Source: Siminovitchia thermophila (GTDB taxonomy: Bacteria; Bacillota; Bacilli; Bacillales; Bacillaceae_C). Taken from it: a DNA stretch of 64,000 bases. Each line of letters starts with the position of its first letter. The first letter of the stretch is position 1. Positions 51,139 through 62,041 of this stretch are shown piece after piece. Position numbers and translations under genes: made by a program. The stretch lies in contig NZ_JAFBFH010000004.1 of assembly GCF_016909185.1 (NCBI RefSeq), forward strand, positions 1-64,000, in the 5' to 3' direction. The notes below the pieces were generated by a model, which saw only the letters and a list, made by a program, of their open reading frames with translations, was not told the DNA's origin and did no database searches.

Positions 51139-53112
51139 TTGATCAATCAGTTTGATATCGTATCGAATTATAAGCCGTCCGGCGATCAGCCAAAGGCGAT
51201 TGCTCAGCTTGTGGAAGGAATTCGTTCCGGAAAAAAATATCAGACGCTTTTGGGGGCAACAGGAACGGGAAAAACGTTTACGGTGTCGAATGTCATTAAG
51301 GAAGTAAACAAACCGACACTCGTCATTGCCCATAACAAGACGCTCGCCGGTCAGCTTTATAGTGAGTTTAAAGAGTTTTTTCCTAACAATGCTGTTGAAT
51401 ATTTTGTCAGTTTCTATGATTATTATCAACCTGAGGCCTATGTTCCCCAGACAGATACATTTATTGAAAAAGACTCCAGTGTCAATGATGAGATCAACAG
51501 ACTCAGGCACTCGGCGACGTCAGCTTTATTTGAGCGGAAAGATGTCATTATTATTGCGAGTGTTTCCTGTATTTACGGACTCGGTTCCCCGACAGAATAC
51601 CGTGAGCACGTCCTTTCTCTCCGGACAGGAATGGAGATTGAAAGAAACAATCTGCTTCGCAGGCTGGTGGATCTACAATACGCGCGCAATGATATTGAAT
51701 TTACAAATGGAACTTTTCGGGTTCGTGGGGATGTCGTCGAAATTTTCCCGATTGCGCGAGAAGAACAATGCATACGGGTGGAATTTTTTGGAGATGAAAT
51801 CGACCGGATTCGAGTGGTCGACGCCCTCACGGGGGAAATAGTGGGAGACAGAGAACATGCCGCTATTTTTCCGGCTTCCCACTATGTGACAGCGGAAGAT
51901 AAATTGAGAATTGCCATTAAGAATATAGAAGAAGAACTGGAAGAGCGTTTAGCCGAGCTGCGTGCGGAAGATAAATTGCTCGAAGCCCAGCGTCTAGAAC
52001 AAAGAACCCGGTATGATTTGGAAATGATGCGGGAAATGGGCTTTTGCTCAGGGATTGAAAACTATTCCCGTCATTTAACGCTCAGACCGCCAGGCGCAAC
52101 GCCATACACGTTGCTCGACTATTTTCCAGATGACTTCCAAATAGTCATTGACGAATCACACGTAACACTCCCGCAAATCCGCGGCATGTATAATGGAGAT
52201 CAGGCAAGGAAGCAGGTGCTCGTTGATCACGGTTTCCGCCTCCCGTCAGCCTTAGATAACCGGCCGCTCAAGTTTGAAGAGTTTGAGCAGTACATCCACC
52301 AGGTTATTTTTGTGTCGGCCACACCAGGCCCTTATGAACTGGAAAAAACACCCAAAATGGTGGAGCAAATTATCCGTCCGACCGGACTGTTGGATCCAAC
52401 CATTGATGTCCGGCCAATTGAGGGCCAAATTGATGATTTGCTCGGCGAAATTCAGGATCGGGTTGCCAAAAACGAGCGTGTCCTTATTACGACGCTGACG
52501 AAAAAAATGTCGGAAGATTTAACGGATTATTTGAAGGATGTAGGGGTCAAGGTACAGTATTTGCACTCGGAGATAAAAACACTTGAGCGAATAGAAATCA
52601 TACGGGATTTACGTGTCGGCAAATTTGATGTCCTTGTCGGTATCAACTTGCTCCGGGAAGGGCTTGATATTCCGGAGGTATCGCTTGTAGCTATTCTTGA
52701 TGCCGATAAGGAAGGATTCCTCCGTTCCGAGCGTTCACTGATTCAAACAATCGGCCGGGCCGCTCGGAATGCGAACGGCCATGTGATCATGTACGCCGAC
52801 AATGTGACAGACTCGATGAAAAAAGCGATTTCCGAAACAAAGCGGAGGCGCGCCATCCAAGAAGAGTACAATCGAAAACATGGCATTATCCCAACAACCA
52901 TTCAAAAAGATATTCGCGACGTCATTCGCGCGACGGTTGCGGCTGAAGACGGCGCAGAATACGAATATCAAACGGAAAAACTATCGAAAAACGAAAAAGA
53001 AAAGCTGATTGCTTCAATGGAAATAGAAATGAAAGAAGCAGCCAAAGCGCTTGATTTTGAAAGAGCGGCACAGCTTCGAGACGCTATTTTGGAGCTAAAA
53101 GCGGAAGGATGA
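51139..53112 (+). CDS. uvrB: UvrB, excinuclease ABC subunit B
   Basis: A 657-residue helicase-like repair protein: Walker [10 protein letters not shown], the beta-hairpin [12 protein letters not shown] for damage probing, [17 protein letters not shown], helicase motifs [19 protein letters not shown] and QTIGRAARN, and a C-terminal UVR domain ([20 protein letters not shown]) that recruits UvrC. It verifies lesions delivered by UvrA in nucleotide excision repair. It starts at TTG with AAAGGGAGG upstream. uvrA follows after 7 bases. Confidence 0.97.
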   Translation: MINQFDIVSNYKPSGDQPKAIAQLVEGIRSGKKYQTLLGATGTGKTFTVSNVIKEVNKPTLVIAHNKTLAGQLYSEFKEFFPNNAVEYFVSFYDYYQPEAYVPQTDTFIEKDSSVNDEINRLRHSATSALFERKDVIIIASVSCIYGLGSPTEYREHVLSLRTGMEIERNNLLRRLVDLQYARNDIEFTNGTFRVRGDVVEIFPIAREEQCIRVEFFGDEIDRIRVVDALTGEIVGDREHAAIFPASHYVTAEDKLRIAIKNIEEELEERLAELRAEDKLLEAQRLEQRTRYDLEMMREMGFCSGIENYSRHLTLRPPGATPYTLLDYFPDDFQIVIDESHVTLPQIRGMYNGDQARKQVLVDHGFRLPSALDNRPLKFEEFEQYIHQVIFVSATPGPYELEKTPKMVEQIIRPTGLLDPTIDVRPIEGQIDDLLGEIQDRVAKNERVLITTLTKKMSEDLTDYLKDVGVKVQYLHSEIKTLERIEIIRDLRVGKFDVLVGINLLREGLDIPEVSLVAILDADKEGFLRSERSLIQTIGRAARNANGHVIMYADNVTDSMKKAISETKRRRAIQEEYNRKHGIIPTTIQKDIRDVIRATVAAEDGAEYEYQTEKLSKNEKEKLIASMEIEMKEAAKALDFERAAQLRDAILELKAEG

Positions 53113-53119
53113 AACGACG

Positions 53120-56008
53120 ATGGCACTTGATAAAATAGTTGTTCAAGGCGCACGGGCCCATAATTTAAAAAATATTGATGTCACAATCCCGAGAGATAAA
53201 TTGGTAGTTGTTACGGGATTATCAGGCTCCGGGAAATCTTCGCTTGCATTCGATACGATTTATGCAGAAGGTCAAAGACGCTACGTGGAATCACTTTCTG
53301 CTTATGCACGGCAGTTCTTGGGACAAATGGATAAGCCTGACGTCGATGCAATCGAAGGGCTGTCTCCGGCGATCTCGATTGACCAGAAGACGACGAGCCG
53401 GAATCCGCGCTCCACTGTCGGTACGGTGACAGAGATTTATGATTATTTGCGTTTGCTGTTTGCCCGAATCGGCAAACCTGTATGTCCGATTCACGGAATC
53501 GAAATTACGTCGCAAACGATTGAACAAATGGTTGATCGAATCATGGCGTATCCAGAGCGCACACGACTTCAAGTTCTGGCGCCTGTCGTTTCTGGACGCA
53601 AGGGAACACACGCTAAGGTGCTGGAAGAGATTAAAAAGCAGGGCTTTGTTCGTCTCAGGGTTAATGGTGAAACGCTTGATCTCAGTGAAGAAATTCGCCT
53701 GGAAAAAAATAAAAAACACTCTATCGAAGTCATAGTTGACCGCATTATTGTTAAAGAGGGAGTGGAAAGCCGTCTGGCAGATTCCCTCGAAACGGCTCTC
53801 GGCCTTGGGGATGGAAAAGTCATCATTGATGTCATTGGAGAAGAGGAACTGCTTTTCAGCGAACAGCTCGCATGTCCGGAATGCGGTTTTTCCATTAATA
53901 AGCTGGAACCGCGCATGTTTTCTTTCAACAGTCCATTTGGAGCGTGCCCAGATTGTGACGGACTCGGCTCCAAGCTCGAAGTAGATAAAGAACTTGTCAT
54001 TCCCGATTGGGATTTGACGTTGAACGAGGGTGCGATTGCCCCATGGATTCCGGTGAGCTCCCGATATTATCCACAGTTGTTACAATCGGTTTGCCATCAC
54101 TATGGCATTGATATGGATGTTCCGGTAAAGAACTTGCCTAAAGCCCAAATGGACAAAATTTTGTATGGTTCCGGAAATGAGGTCATCTTGTTCCGATATC
54201 AAAATGACTTTGGGCAAATACGCGAAAACAAGATCCGGTTTGAAGGGGTTTTGAGAAATGTGGAACGGCGTTATCAGGAGACGAGTTCTGATTATATCCG
54301 AGAGCAAATGGAAAGATATATGGCGGAACATCCTTGCCAAAGCTGTAACGGTTATCGGTTGAGGGTGGAAAGCCTCGCTGTAAAAGTGGAGGGCAACCAT
54401 ATCGGCGAGGTGACCGAGTTATCAATCAAGGAAGCGCAGCAGTTTTTTCAAACGATTCATTTGACGGAAAAAGAAAAACAAATTGCGAACCTGATTTTAA
54501 AAGAAATATCTGAACGCCTGCACTTTTTGGTGAATGTCGGTCTGGATTACTTGACGTTGAGTCGTACGGCCGGAACATTATCAGGCGGTGAGGCGCAACG
54601 GATCAGGCTTGCCACCCAAATCGGCTCCCGGCTGACCGGAGTGCTGTATATATTGGACGAACCGTCTATTGGTCTTCATCAGCGTGATAACGACAGATTG
54701 ATCGACACGCTTAAAAGCATGCGCGACATAGGCAATACTCTTATCGTCGTGGAGCATGATGAAGATACGATACTTGCGGCTGACTATCTCATTGACATCG
54801 GTCCGGGAGCGGGCGTGCATGGCGGTGAGGTTGTCGCGTGTGGAACACCCGAAGAAGTGATGAAGCAAGCAGGCTCATTGACGGGAGAGTATTTGTCTGG
54901 AGTAAAATTCATTCCCATTCCGTTAGAGCGTCGTCCGGGAGATGGCCGATTTCTGGAAATAAAAGGTGCGAAAGAAAACAATTTAAAAAACGTCAATGTG
55001 AAGCTTCCACTTGGTGTTTTTATTACAGTAACCGGCGTTTCCGGGTCGGGAAAAAGCACACTCGTAAATGAGATTTTGCATAAAACATTAGCGCAAAAGT
55101 TCCACAAAGCAAAAGCAAAACCCGGCTTGCATAAAGAAATCAAAGGTTTGGAGCATTTGGAGAAAGTCATAGATATCGACCAGTCGCCCATTGGCCGGAC
55201 GCCAAGATCAAACCCGGCAACCTATACGGGCGTATTTGATGATATACGCGACGTGTTTGCTGCCACGAACGAAGCAAAGGTGCGCGGGTACAAAAAAGGC
55301 CGCTTCAGTTTCAATGTGAAAGGCGGCCGCTGTGAAGCTTGCCGCGGGGACGGAATTATCAAGATTGAAATGCACTTTTTGCCTGATGTGTATGTTCCAT
55401 GTGAAGTGTGCCACGGAAAAAGGTATAACCGCGAAACGCTGGAAGTAAAATATAAAGGCAAAAATATCTCAGATGTACTTGATATGACCATTGATGACTC
55501 ATTGGAGTTTTTCGAAAATATCCCGAGGATCAAAAGAAAATTACAAACAATTACGGATGTCGGACTTGGTTACATGAAGTTGGGCCAACCAGCCACGACG
55601 CTTTCGGGCGGAGAGGCCCAGCGTGTGAAGCTTGCTTCCGAATTGCACAAGCGTTCAAATGGGCGCTCCATCTATATTTTGGATGAGCCGACAACGGGGT
55701 TGCATACAGATGATATTGCCCGGTTGTTGACGGTATTGCAGCGTCTTGTCGACAGCGGCAATACGGTGCTTGTGATCGAGCATAATCTCGATGTCATCAA
55801 GACGGCCGACTATATTATTGACCTTGGACCGGAAGGCGGGGATAAAGGAGGAACGGTCGTTGTGACAGGAACTCCTGAAAAAGTGGTGCAATGTGAAAAC
55901 TCTTATACAGGACGATATTTAAAGCCCATATTAGAGCGTGATAAAAAGCGGATGAAGCGGCTCATTTCCTCGGAAGCAACCAGTGTGAAACAGGCTGTTG
56001 CCAAATAA
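53120..56008 (+). CDS. uvrA: UvrA, excinuclease ABC subunit A
   Basis: A 962-residue damage-recognition ATPase with two ABC modules: Walker [10 protein letters not shown] and GVSGSGKST, signatures [12 protein letters not shown] and [12 protein letters not shown]. Zinc-binding pairs are CPECGF with CPDCDG and CEACRGDG with CEVCHGK. Size and order are standard. ATG at 53120 has AAGGATG 7-8 bases upstream. It forms the UvrA2B2 complex with the preceding gene product. Confidence 0.97.
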   Translation: MALDKIVVQGARAHNLKNIDVTIPRDKLVVVTGLSGSGKSSLAFDTIYAEGQRRYVESLSAYARQFLGQMDKPDVDAIEGLSPAISIDQKTTSRNPRSTVGTVTEIYDYLRLLFARIGKPVCPIHGIEITSQTIEQMVDRIMAYPERTRLQVLAPVVSGRKGTHAKVLEEIKKQGFVRLRVNGETLDLSEEIRLEKNKKHSIEVIVDRIIVKEGVESRLADSLETALGLGDGKVIIDVIGEEELLFSEQLACPECGFSINKLEPRMFSFNSPFGACPDCDGLGSKLEVDKELVIPDWDLTLNEGAIAPWIPVSSRYYPQLLQSVCHHYGIDMDVPVKNLPKAQMDKILYGSGNEVILFRYQNDFGQIRENKIRFEGVLRNVERRYQETSSDYIREQMERYMAEHPCQSCNGYRLRVESLAVKVEGNHIGEVTELSIKEAQQFFQTIHLTEKEKQIANLILKEISERLHFLVNVGLDYLTLSRTAGTLSGGEAQRIRLATQIGSRLTGVLYILDEPSIGLHQRDNDRLIDTLKSMRDIGNTLIVVEHDEDTILAADYLIDIGPGAGVHGGEVVACGTPEEVMKQAGSLTGEYLSGVKFIPIPLERRPGDGRFLEIKGAKENNLKNVNVKLPLGVFITVTGVSGSGKSTLVNEILHKTLAQKFHKAKAKPGLHKEIKGLEHLEKVIDIDQSPIGRTPRSNPATYTGVFDDIRDVFAATNEAKVRGYKKGRFSFNVKGGRCEACRGDGIIKIEMHFLPDVYVPCEVCHGKRYNRETLEVKYKGKNISDVLDMTIDDSLEFFENIPRIKRKLQTITDVGLGYMKLGQPATTLSGGEAQRVKLASELHKRSNGRSIYILDEPTTGLHTDDIARLLTVLQRLVDSGNTVLVIEHNLDVIKTADYIIDLGPEGGDKGGTVVVTGTPEKVVQCENSYTGRYLKPILERDKKRMKRLISSEATSVKQAVAK

Positions 56009-56080
56009 ATCTTTTTAAAGTGAAACAAAAAGGCTGCTCTAATCGTATAATCCAGTACACAACCAAAAAGGAGGAGCGAC

Positions 56081-57238
56081 ATGAATCAAGATCGAAAAAG
56101 AATACTTGAAATGGTACAAGAGGGGAAGCTGTCCGCTCAGGAAGCGATTATTTTGCTCGATGCATTGGAAGGGAAAGCACCCGCTCCTGATTTGAAAAGT
56201 GGTGCCGCTGAAGAAAGCCAGGCAGAATTTGATTTTTCAACAACTGATTCATCTGCAAAGCAAAGTGCTGGAAAAGAAGGTACAGAAAGTGGAAAAAACG
56301 AGGAAGACAATTTTTACAAGCAAATTGAAAATGCTGGTGAACGAATTTTTGACTTTGTCAATACGGCGTTGCGGAAGGTTAAAGAAATGGACTTTCAGTT
56401 CAATCAATCCGTTGAAATACCGCATGTTTTTCAGCAAAGCGGGGAAGGAATTGAGAGGATCGATATCGATATCGCCAATGGGCCGGTAAGGGTCATTCCT
56501 TGGGACCAAGAAGAGGTGCGCATCGAATGTCAAGCCAAAGTATACCGTATTGAAGATCGGGAAGAAGGGCGCAGCTATTTCTTGGATAATACGATTTTTT
56601 CACAAGACAACAGCATGCTTTGCTTTGCTACGAAATCAAAGTGGATGCGGGTTGAATCTATCGTTTATGTTCCGAAAAAAAGGTATAAAAAGATTGCGGT
56701 TCGGATTTTTACTGGCGAATTGACGAGTGAACGGTTGGAATGTGATTATTTGCTCGTGAAAACGACAAACGGAAAAGTGGATTTGGAAAATGTTTCAGGT
56801 GAAAAATTGGAGATCGAAACGGTCAACGGGCAAATTAAAGTGAAGGAATCCCAGGCTGATGAAGTGGAAGCTGAAACGATTAATGGGGCTATCGATGTAA
56901 TTGCTTCATGTAAAAAAGCGGAGCTCAAATCGTTTAACGGAAATATCACTTGTTCTCTAAAAGATACTGAAACGAAAATATTCGAGGCAAAAGCTGTAAC
57001 GGGAAATATTCATCTATATGTTCCGGTTACCGCTGGAGTGGACGGGGAACTTCGTTCCAATCTCGGAAGTTATACTCTTAATTTGCAGGATGTAAACATC
57101 TTGCATGAAAAACGGGAAGTTATACAAAAGCAGATGAAGTTTAAACGGACAGGTACTGAGGGAGAAACGATCCATGTTCTCGCAGATACTAAAACCGGTT
57201 CCGTATTTGTCTCAAGCAATGCCGAAAAGGAAGCCTAA
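56081..57238 (+). CDS. yvlB: YvlB-like DUF4097 protein
   Basis: A 385-residue protein. The N-terminal helical hairpin (RKRILEMVQEGKLSAQEAIILLDALEG) is the SHOCT-like module that opens YvlB proteins, followed by an acidic linker and a right-handed beta-solenoid-like DUF4097 domain (SGEKLEIETVNGQIKVKES, ETINGAIDVIASC, KSFNGNITC). B. subtilis yvlB also lies near uvrA and is linked to envelope stress and the liaI/yvl group. GGAGG lies 7-8 bases upstream. yvlC, present between yvlB and yvlD in B. subtilis, is missing here. Confidence 0.85.
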   Translation: MNQDRKRILEMVQEGKLSAQEAIILLDALEGKAPAPDLKSGAAEESQAEFDFSTTDSSAKQSAGKEGTESGKNEEDNFYKQIENAGERIFDFVNTALRKVKEMDFQFNQSVEIPHVFQQSGEGIERIDIDIANGPVRVIPWDQEEVRIECQAKVYRIEDREEGRSYFLDNTIFSQDNSMLCFATKSKWMRVESIVYVPKKRYKKIAVRIFTGELTSERLECDYLLVKTTNGKVDLENVSGEKLEIETVNGQIKVKESQADEVEAETINGAIDVIASCKKAELKSFNGNITCSLKDTETKIFEAKAVTGNIHLYVPVTAGVDGELRSNLGSYTLNLQDVNILHEKREVIQKQMKFKRTGTEGETIHVLADTKTGSVFVSSNAEKEA

Positions 57239-57241
57239 CAT

Positions 57242-57592
57242 ATGAGGTGGCTTATCGGAATTGTCATCAATGGGATTTTGTTTATCGCTCTTGCTGGCTA
57301 TTTTGAGGGCTTTTACGTTTCCGGTTTCGGAGCCGCACTTGCCGCCAGCCTAGTGCTGTCTATCTTAAACATACTTGTGCGGCCGATTCTGATTTTGTTT
57401 ACCTTGCCCATCACGATTTTAACGTTAGGACTGTTTCTTCTTGTCATCAATGCCCTTACATTATTGATGACGGACGCCCTCATGGGCAGCAGCTTTGAAA
57501 TCGACGGCTTTGGATTGGCATTTCTCACTGCCATCATCATGTCCATCGTCAATATCATCATTCAAAAAGCGGTTATCGAACCCCGCAAGTAA
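57242..57592 (+). CDS. yvlD: YvlD-like small membrane protein (phage holin family 4 / DUF360)
   Basis: A 116-residue protein with four membrane helices; SLVLSILNILVRPILILFTLP followed by ITILTLGLFLLVINALTLLM is characteristic of the YvlD group. Role unknown; it accompanies yvlB, starting 3 bases after its stop. Confidence 0.88.
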   Translation: MRWLIGIVINGILFIALAGYFEGFYVSGFGAALAASLVLSILNILVRPILILFTLPITILTLGLFLLVINALTLLMTDALMGSSFEIDGFGLAFLTAIIMSIVNIIIQKAVIEPRK

Positions 57593-57596
57593 AAAA

Positions 57597-57625
57597 CCGG
57601 ACAGCGCGGCTGTCCGGTTTTTTTT
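57597..57625 (+). terminator. Terminator after yvlD
   Basis: CCGGACAGC (57597-57605) pairs perfectly with GCTGTCCGG (57609-57617) and is followed by eight T. It separates the uvr-yvl genes from hprK. Confidence 0.93.
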
Positions 57626-57822
57626 TATCCGCGTATAAAGCAAAATACCCGTGTATAGCGGAATCAATTTTAAAAGTTCCCACGCCATGTAAAACGACAG
57701 GCTTTCCTGTCTAAAATAGAAGAAAGATGTTGAAGGGTAGAGATTCACTCTGATAAAATGCTAAAATAGATCTATGATTTTGGAATTGAACAGCAAGAGG
57801 CTTTGTTATGGGAGGGATTCCG

Positions 57823-58752
57823 TTGGCGACAGTTCGTACGGAAGATATTATAAAAGAATTCAACTTGGAGTTGATCAGCGGTGAAGATGGGGTTCATCGG
57901 CCCGTGACAACGAGCGATATTTCAAGGCCGGGATTGGAAATTGCCGGCTTTTTTCACTATTATCCAGCGGAACGTCTGCAGCTTTTGGGAAGGACGGAAG
58001 TGAAATTCACTGAGATGCTCATGAAGCGGGAAAGGCGTTTCCGGATGGAGCAGTTATGCAGTGATTTGACTCCGGGCATTATTATTACAAGGGAGCTGGA
58101 TGTTCCGCAAGAATTGATTGAAGTATCTGAAGAAAAGTCTGTTCCGGTAATGCGGACTCCGATGAAAACGACTGGCTTTGCAAGCCGTTTGACATATTAT
58201 TTGGAAAACAAACTGGCGCCAACGACTGCCGTACATGGAGTGCTTGTTGATATTTTCGGCGTCGGTGTCTTAATTACGGGTCAAAGCGGAGTCGGAAAAA
58301 GTGAGACGGCACTCGCTCTCATAGAAAGAGGACACAGGCTAGTGGCGGACGATTGCGTTGAGATCAGGCAGGTTGACATGGATCGCCTTGTCGGAACGGC
58401 TCCTGAATTGCTTGAGCATCTGCTTGAAATCCGCGGGCTCGGCATTATTAATGTCATGACCCTATTTGGAGCGGGGGCCGTCAGGCCGTATAAGCGGATT
58501 ACTTTAACCATCCATTTGGAATTATGGGATGAAAATAAGCATTACGATCGTCTCGGCTTAGATGAAGAAAAAGTAAAAATTTTCGACACGGAAATTACAA
58601 AATTGACGGTGCCCGTCAGGCCCGGCCGCAACCTCGCCGTTATTATTGAAGTGGCGGCTATGAATTTCCGATCAAAAAGAATGGGAATGAATGCAGCAGA
58701 ACAATTTGCCAATCGCCTTTCGGAAGTCATGACAAAAGAACAAGATGATTAA
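57823..58752 (+). CDS. hprK: HPr kinase/phosphorylase
   Basis: A 309-residue enzyme that phosphorylates HPr on Ser46 and reverses the reaction, the key sensor of carbon catabolite repression in Firmicutes. Walker A is GQSGVGKSE (residues 153-161), with the catalytic His138 in AVHGV and the family signature [15 protein letters not shown]. The TTG at 57823 is chosen because GGGAGG lies 7 bases upstream and length then fits B. subtilis HprK (310). The ATG at 57808 falls before that site. lgt follows at 49 bases. Confidence 0.95.
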   Translation: MATVRTEDIIKEFNLELISGEDGVHRPVTTSDISRPGLEIAGFFHYYPAERLQLLGRTEVKFTEMLMKRERRFRMEQLCSDLTPGIIITRELDVPQELIEVSEEKSVPVMRTPMKTTGFASRLTYYLENKLAPTTAVHGVLVDIFGVGVLITGQSGVGKSETALALIERGHRLVADDCVEIRQVDMDRLVGTAPELLEHLLEIRGLGIINVMTLFGAGAVRPYKRITLTIHLELWDENKHYDRLGLDEEKVKIFDTEITKLTVPVRPGRNLAVIIEVAAMNFRSKRMGMNAAEQFANRLSEVMTKEQDD

Positions 58753-58801
58753 TGTTGCTGGAAAATTTTCATATATATTAACAAATTGGAGTTGAGAACG
58801 T

Positions 58802-59611
58802 ATGGAGTCGGAAATTCAGCCGTTAAATCCGGTTGCGATCGAGTTAGGACCGCTTCCAGTCCATTGGTATGGGATTATTATCGGGCTTGGAATTGCCATT
58901 GCCCTTTATCTCGCCATGCGCGAAGGTCAAAAACATAAACTTGATAAAGAAATTTTTCCCGACTTGCTGATTTGGGCCATTCCCATATCGATCCTTTCAG
59001 CGAGAGCTTATTATGTATTGTTTCAATGGGAATATTATTCTCAAAATCCGGGAGACATCATCAAAGTCTGGGAAGGCGGCATCGCGATTCACGGGGCATT
59101 GATCGGTGCGGTCGCGACAGCCGTTATCTTTGCAAGAGCGCGCGGACTATCTTTTTGGAAGCTTGCTGACATTGCAGCGCCAAGCATCATTTTAGGGCAA
59201 GCGATTGGACGATGGGGAAACTTCATAAACCAAGAAGCATACGGAGAAGAAGTATCCAGGCAGTTTCTTGAGGGTTTACATCTCCCTCAATTTATCATTG
59301 ATCAGATGTACATAAACGGGGCGTATCACCACCCTACATTCCTATATGAGTCAATTTGGAACATATTGGGCTTTATACTGCTGATCGTGCTTAGAAAAGC
59401 AAACTTGCGCCGCGGGGAGCTCTTTTTGTCCTATGTGATTTGGTATTCGATCGGCCGCTTCTTTATTGAAGGCATGAGGACGGACAGTCTCATGTTAATG
59501 GGCAGCCTCCGAATGGCTCAAGTCATTTCCCTCATTTTAATAATCGGAGCCATCCTTTTGATCATTTATAGAAGAAAAGCTGGCTATGCCAAAGCCGGTT
59601 ATAACGAATGA
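58802..59611 (+). CDS. lgt: Lgt, prolipoprotein diacylglyceryl transferase
   Basis: A 269-residue membrane enzyme with seven helices that transfers diacylglycerol to the lipobox Cys of prelipoproteins. The signature [13 protein letters not shown] is present, as are conserved IHGALIGA and [11 protein letters not shown]. Same length and neighbours as in B. subtilis (hprK-lgt-yvoD-ppaX). Substrates in this window include both PstS proteins. Confidence 0.95.
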   Translation: MESEIQPLNPVAIELGPLPVHWYGIIIGLGIAIALYLAMREGQKHKLDKEIFPDLLIWAIPISILSARAYYVLFQWEYYSQNPGDIIKVWEGGIAIHGALIGAVATAVIFARARGLSFWKLADIAAPSIILGQAIGRWGNFINQEAYGEEVSRQFLEGLHLPQFIIDQMYINGAYHHPTFLYESIWNILGFILLIVLRKANLRRGELFLSYVIWYSIGRFFIEGMRTDSLMLMGSLRMAQVISLILIIGAILLIIYRRKAGYAKAGYNE

Positions 59612-59640
59612 AATATAATACGTTATGAGGAGAATAAAGA

Positions 59641-60579
59641 ATGTTTGCAACTTCGCTGAAAAATGGCGGCATCGTCGGTCTTAAGACAACGTGGACTTTG
59701 GGAAAAATTATATTTCCTGTCACGCTGATCGTTGTTTTGCTGCAGCATACGCCTGTCTTGCCAGGGGTGGTCCGCCTTCTTGAACCGCTTATGGGACTGT
59801 TCGGTTTGTCCGGAGACGCGGCTATTCCGCTTGCTCTAGGAAATTTCTTAAATCTGTATGCTGCTATCGGTGGTATTTTATCGTTGGATTTGACGGTGAA
59901 AGAGGTCTTTATCATTGCCGTCATGCTTTCTTTTTCACATAACTTATTAATCGAATCGTCTGTTGCCGTCAAAGTCGGGGTTTCTTTTTGGGTGATTCTT
60001 GCTGTTAGGATCGGTCTGGCCGTCATGTCGGCAATTGTCATTAATCTTGTTTGGAGCGGCGGACAAGAGATGGCCCAATATGGGATGATTCCCGCCCAAG
60101 AAGAACAGGTGGCCGGGATGGTCGCTATCATTCTGCTCGCTTTAAAAAAAGCGACGTTGGGGATTGTTCAGCTAGCTATCATTGTCATCCCGCTCATGAT
60201 GGGGATTCAACTTTTAAAAGACTATCGTTGGCTTGATACTTTTTCCCGCTGGACTTCCCCATTCACCCGGATGCTTGGAATGAAAGAAAATACATCTACA
60301 ACATTGGCAGCCGGATTGGTGTTTGGGCTTGCTTTTGGGGCAGGAGTCATGATCCAGGCCGTCAAGGAAGATGGGGTATCCAAAAAGGATGCAACGCTTG
60401 CCTTTATATTTCTAGTGGCTTGCCATGCTGTTATTGAAGACACTTTAATATTCATTCCCCTGGGGATTCCAATATTGCCGCTGTTTTTAATTCGCCTCGT
60501 CACAGCTATCCTGCTTACCATGTTTGTGGCTGTTGTTTGGAGGCAAGTTGAAACTGCCAGAGAAGGGAAAGTGGCTTAA
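59641..60579 (+). CDS. yvoD: YvoD-like nucleoside-recognition membrane protein
   Basis: A 312-residue protein with about eight membrane helices and two Gate (nucleoside recognition) domains, similar to the halves of spore maturation proteins SpmA/SpmB. GAGGAG lies 9 bases before the ATG. It is syntenic with yvoD of B. subtilis; function unproven. Confidence 0.85.
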   Translation: MFATSLKNGGIVGLKTTWTLGKIIFPVTLIVVLLQHTPVLPGVVRLLEPLMGLFGLSGDAAIPLALGNFLNLYAAIGGILSLDLTVKEVFIIAVMLSFSHNLLIESSVAVKVGVSFWVILAVRIGLAVMSAIVINLVWSGGQEMAQYGMIPAQEEQVAGMVAIILLALKKATLGIVQLAIIVIPLMMGIQLLKDYRWLDTFSRWTSPFTRMLGMKENTSTTLAAGLVFGLAFGAGVMIQAVKEDGVSKKDATLAFIFLVACHAVIEDTLIFIPLGIPILPLFLIRLVTAILLTMFVAVVWRQVETAREGKVA

Positions 60580-60581
60580 AT

Positions 60582-61235
60582 ATGAATGAACAAATTACAA
60601 CGATTTTATTTGACCTGGACGGAACCTTGCTCGACACGAACGAACTGATCGTTACATCATATTTGCATACGTTTGAGCAATTTTTTCCCGGACGTTTCAA
60701 ACGTGAAGATGTCATGCCGTTTCTCGGACCGCCATTGTATGACGCCTTTGAAAGTGTCGATCCGGACAAAGCGGAAGAAATGGTGAAAATTTACCGGGAT
60801 TTCAACATGGAAAAGCATGATCTTCTTGTTCGGGAATTTGAAGGTGTATTTGAAACAATCCGGACACTCCACGAAAATGACATGAAAATGGCGATTGTTT
60901 CCACAAAAATTAGAAAAACAGTTGTAAAAGGCTTGAAGCTTACAGGTTTGGATCAATTTTTTGATGTCATCATAACACTTGACGATGTGGAAAAAGCCAA
61001 ACCCGATCCTGAACCGCTTTTAAAAGCGCTTGGCGCACTTGAATCAGAGCCGCATGAAGCCATTATGATCGGGGATAATTACCATGACATTTTAGGCGGA
61101 AAAAATGCTGGTACGTTTACGTGCGGAGTCGCATGGTCTTTAAAGGGAAAGGATTACCTGGAGCAGTTTCATCCAGACTTTATGTTGAAAAAAATGCCTG
61201 ATTTATTGGATATTGTCAAGGTGGGTGTACAATGA
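60582..61235 (+). CDS. ppaX: PpaX, HAD-family pyrophosphatase
   Basis: A 217-residue HAD hydrolase: nucleophile motif FDLDGTLLDT, motif II VSTKIRK, Lys in KAKPDPEP and metal motif IGDNYHDI. PpaX hydrolyses pyrophosphate released when HprK uses its phosphorylase activity, which explains its place in the hprK cluster. It begins 2 bases after yvoD and overlaps the next gene by 4 bases. Confidence 0.92.
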   Translation: MNEQITTILFDLDGTLLDTNELIVTSYLHTFEQFFPGRFKREDVMPFLGPPLYDAFESVDPDKAEEMVKIYRDFNMEKHDLLVREFEGVFETIRTLHENDMKMAIVSTKIRKTVVKGLKLTGLDQFFDVIITLDDVEKAKPDPEPLLKALGALESEPHEAIMIGDNYHDILGGKNAGTFTCGVAWSLKGKDYLEQFHPDFMLKKMPDLLDIVKVGVQ

Positions 61236-61774
61236 GAAAAACGGATCGTTTTCCCGTCAAGGGAGCCAATTCCCTTTGGCATGTGTATAAAACAGTTCCA
61301 TTTTGGAAAGTGATCCGAAATTTTATTGTGATACAGCTAGCCCGCTATACCCCCTTTTTGGCAATGAAAAATTGGATGTATCGCTTTTTTTTAAAGGTAA
61401 AAGTCGGGGAAAACACTTCGTTTGCGCTGATGGTTATGCTTGATGTGATGTTTCCTGAAAAAATATCAGTCGGTAAAAACTCGATCATCGGCTACAATAC
61501 GACTATCTTGGCACATGAATATTTGATCGAAGAATACCGGCTCGGAGATGTGGTGATTGGGGATGAAGTGATGATCGGTGCCAACTCCACCATCCTTCCG
61601 GGGGTAACGATTGGAAACGGGGCGATTGTTTCCGCAGGTACGCTCGTTCACAAAGATGTCCCTGCAGGTGTTTTTGCCGGAGGCAATCCGATGAGGATCA
61701 TCTATACGAAAGAAGAAATGGAAGAGCGAAGGAAATCCGATCCTTTATATAATAAAACCGAGACCCGTCAATAA
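61232..61774 (+). CDS. yvoF: YvoF-like hexapeptide-repeat acetyltransferase
   Basis: A 180-residue left-handed beta-helix acetyltransferase. Hexapeptide repeats run from KISVGKNSIIGYNT to VVIGDEVMIGANSTILPGVTIGNG, then AIVSAGTLVHKDVPAGVFAGGNP, typical of the maltose/galactoside O-acetyltransferase group. The catalytic His is probably that of LAHEY. It overlaps ppaX (ATGA). Acceptor substrate unknown. Confidence 0.88.
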   Translation: MRKTDRFPVKGANSLWHVYKTVPFWKVIRNFIVIQLARYTPFLAMKNWMYRFFLKVKVGENTSFALMVMLDVMFPEKISVGKNSIIGYNTTILAHEYLIEEYRLGDVVIGDEVMIGANSTILPGVTIGNGAIVSAGTLVHKDVPAGVFAGGNPMRIIYTKEEMEERRKSDPLYNKTETRQ

Positions 61775-61799
61775 CCTCCGACACGGAGGTTATTTTTGT
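61770..61799 (+). terminator. Terminator after yvoF
   Basis: AATAACCTCCG (61770-61780) pairs perfectly with CGGAGGTTATT (61784-61794), followed by T. The stop codon of yvoF lies inside the stem. The next 240 bases hold only promoter-like AT-rich sequence before the TPR gene. Confidence 0.9.
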
Positions 61800-62041
61800 T
61801 CCAAGTAGTATATAGAAAGTATATGATTAAATTGTCGCTGTTCTTGGGGAAGGTCGCCTTCACCAAGTTTTTGGCGTTAAAAAAATAAGGAACCTGCCGA
61901 CATGTGAATTCTGAATTCCGAACATCCTTCATACATTATGTAAGCGGTATCTTCGGTAGATGATTTTTGAGATACAAACAAGATTGTTAGTATGATATAC
62001 TACAAAAAGCGACAAAGGACGATAAAAACGGAGGAAATATG

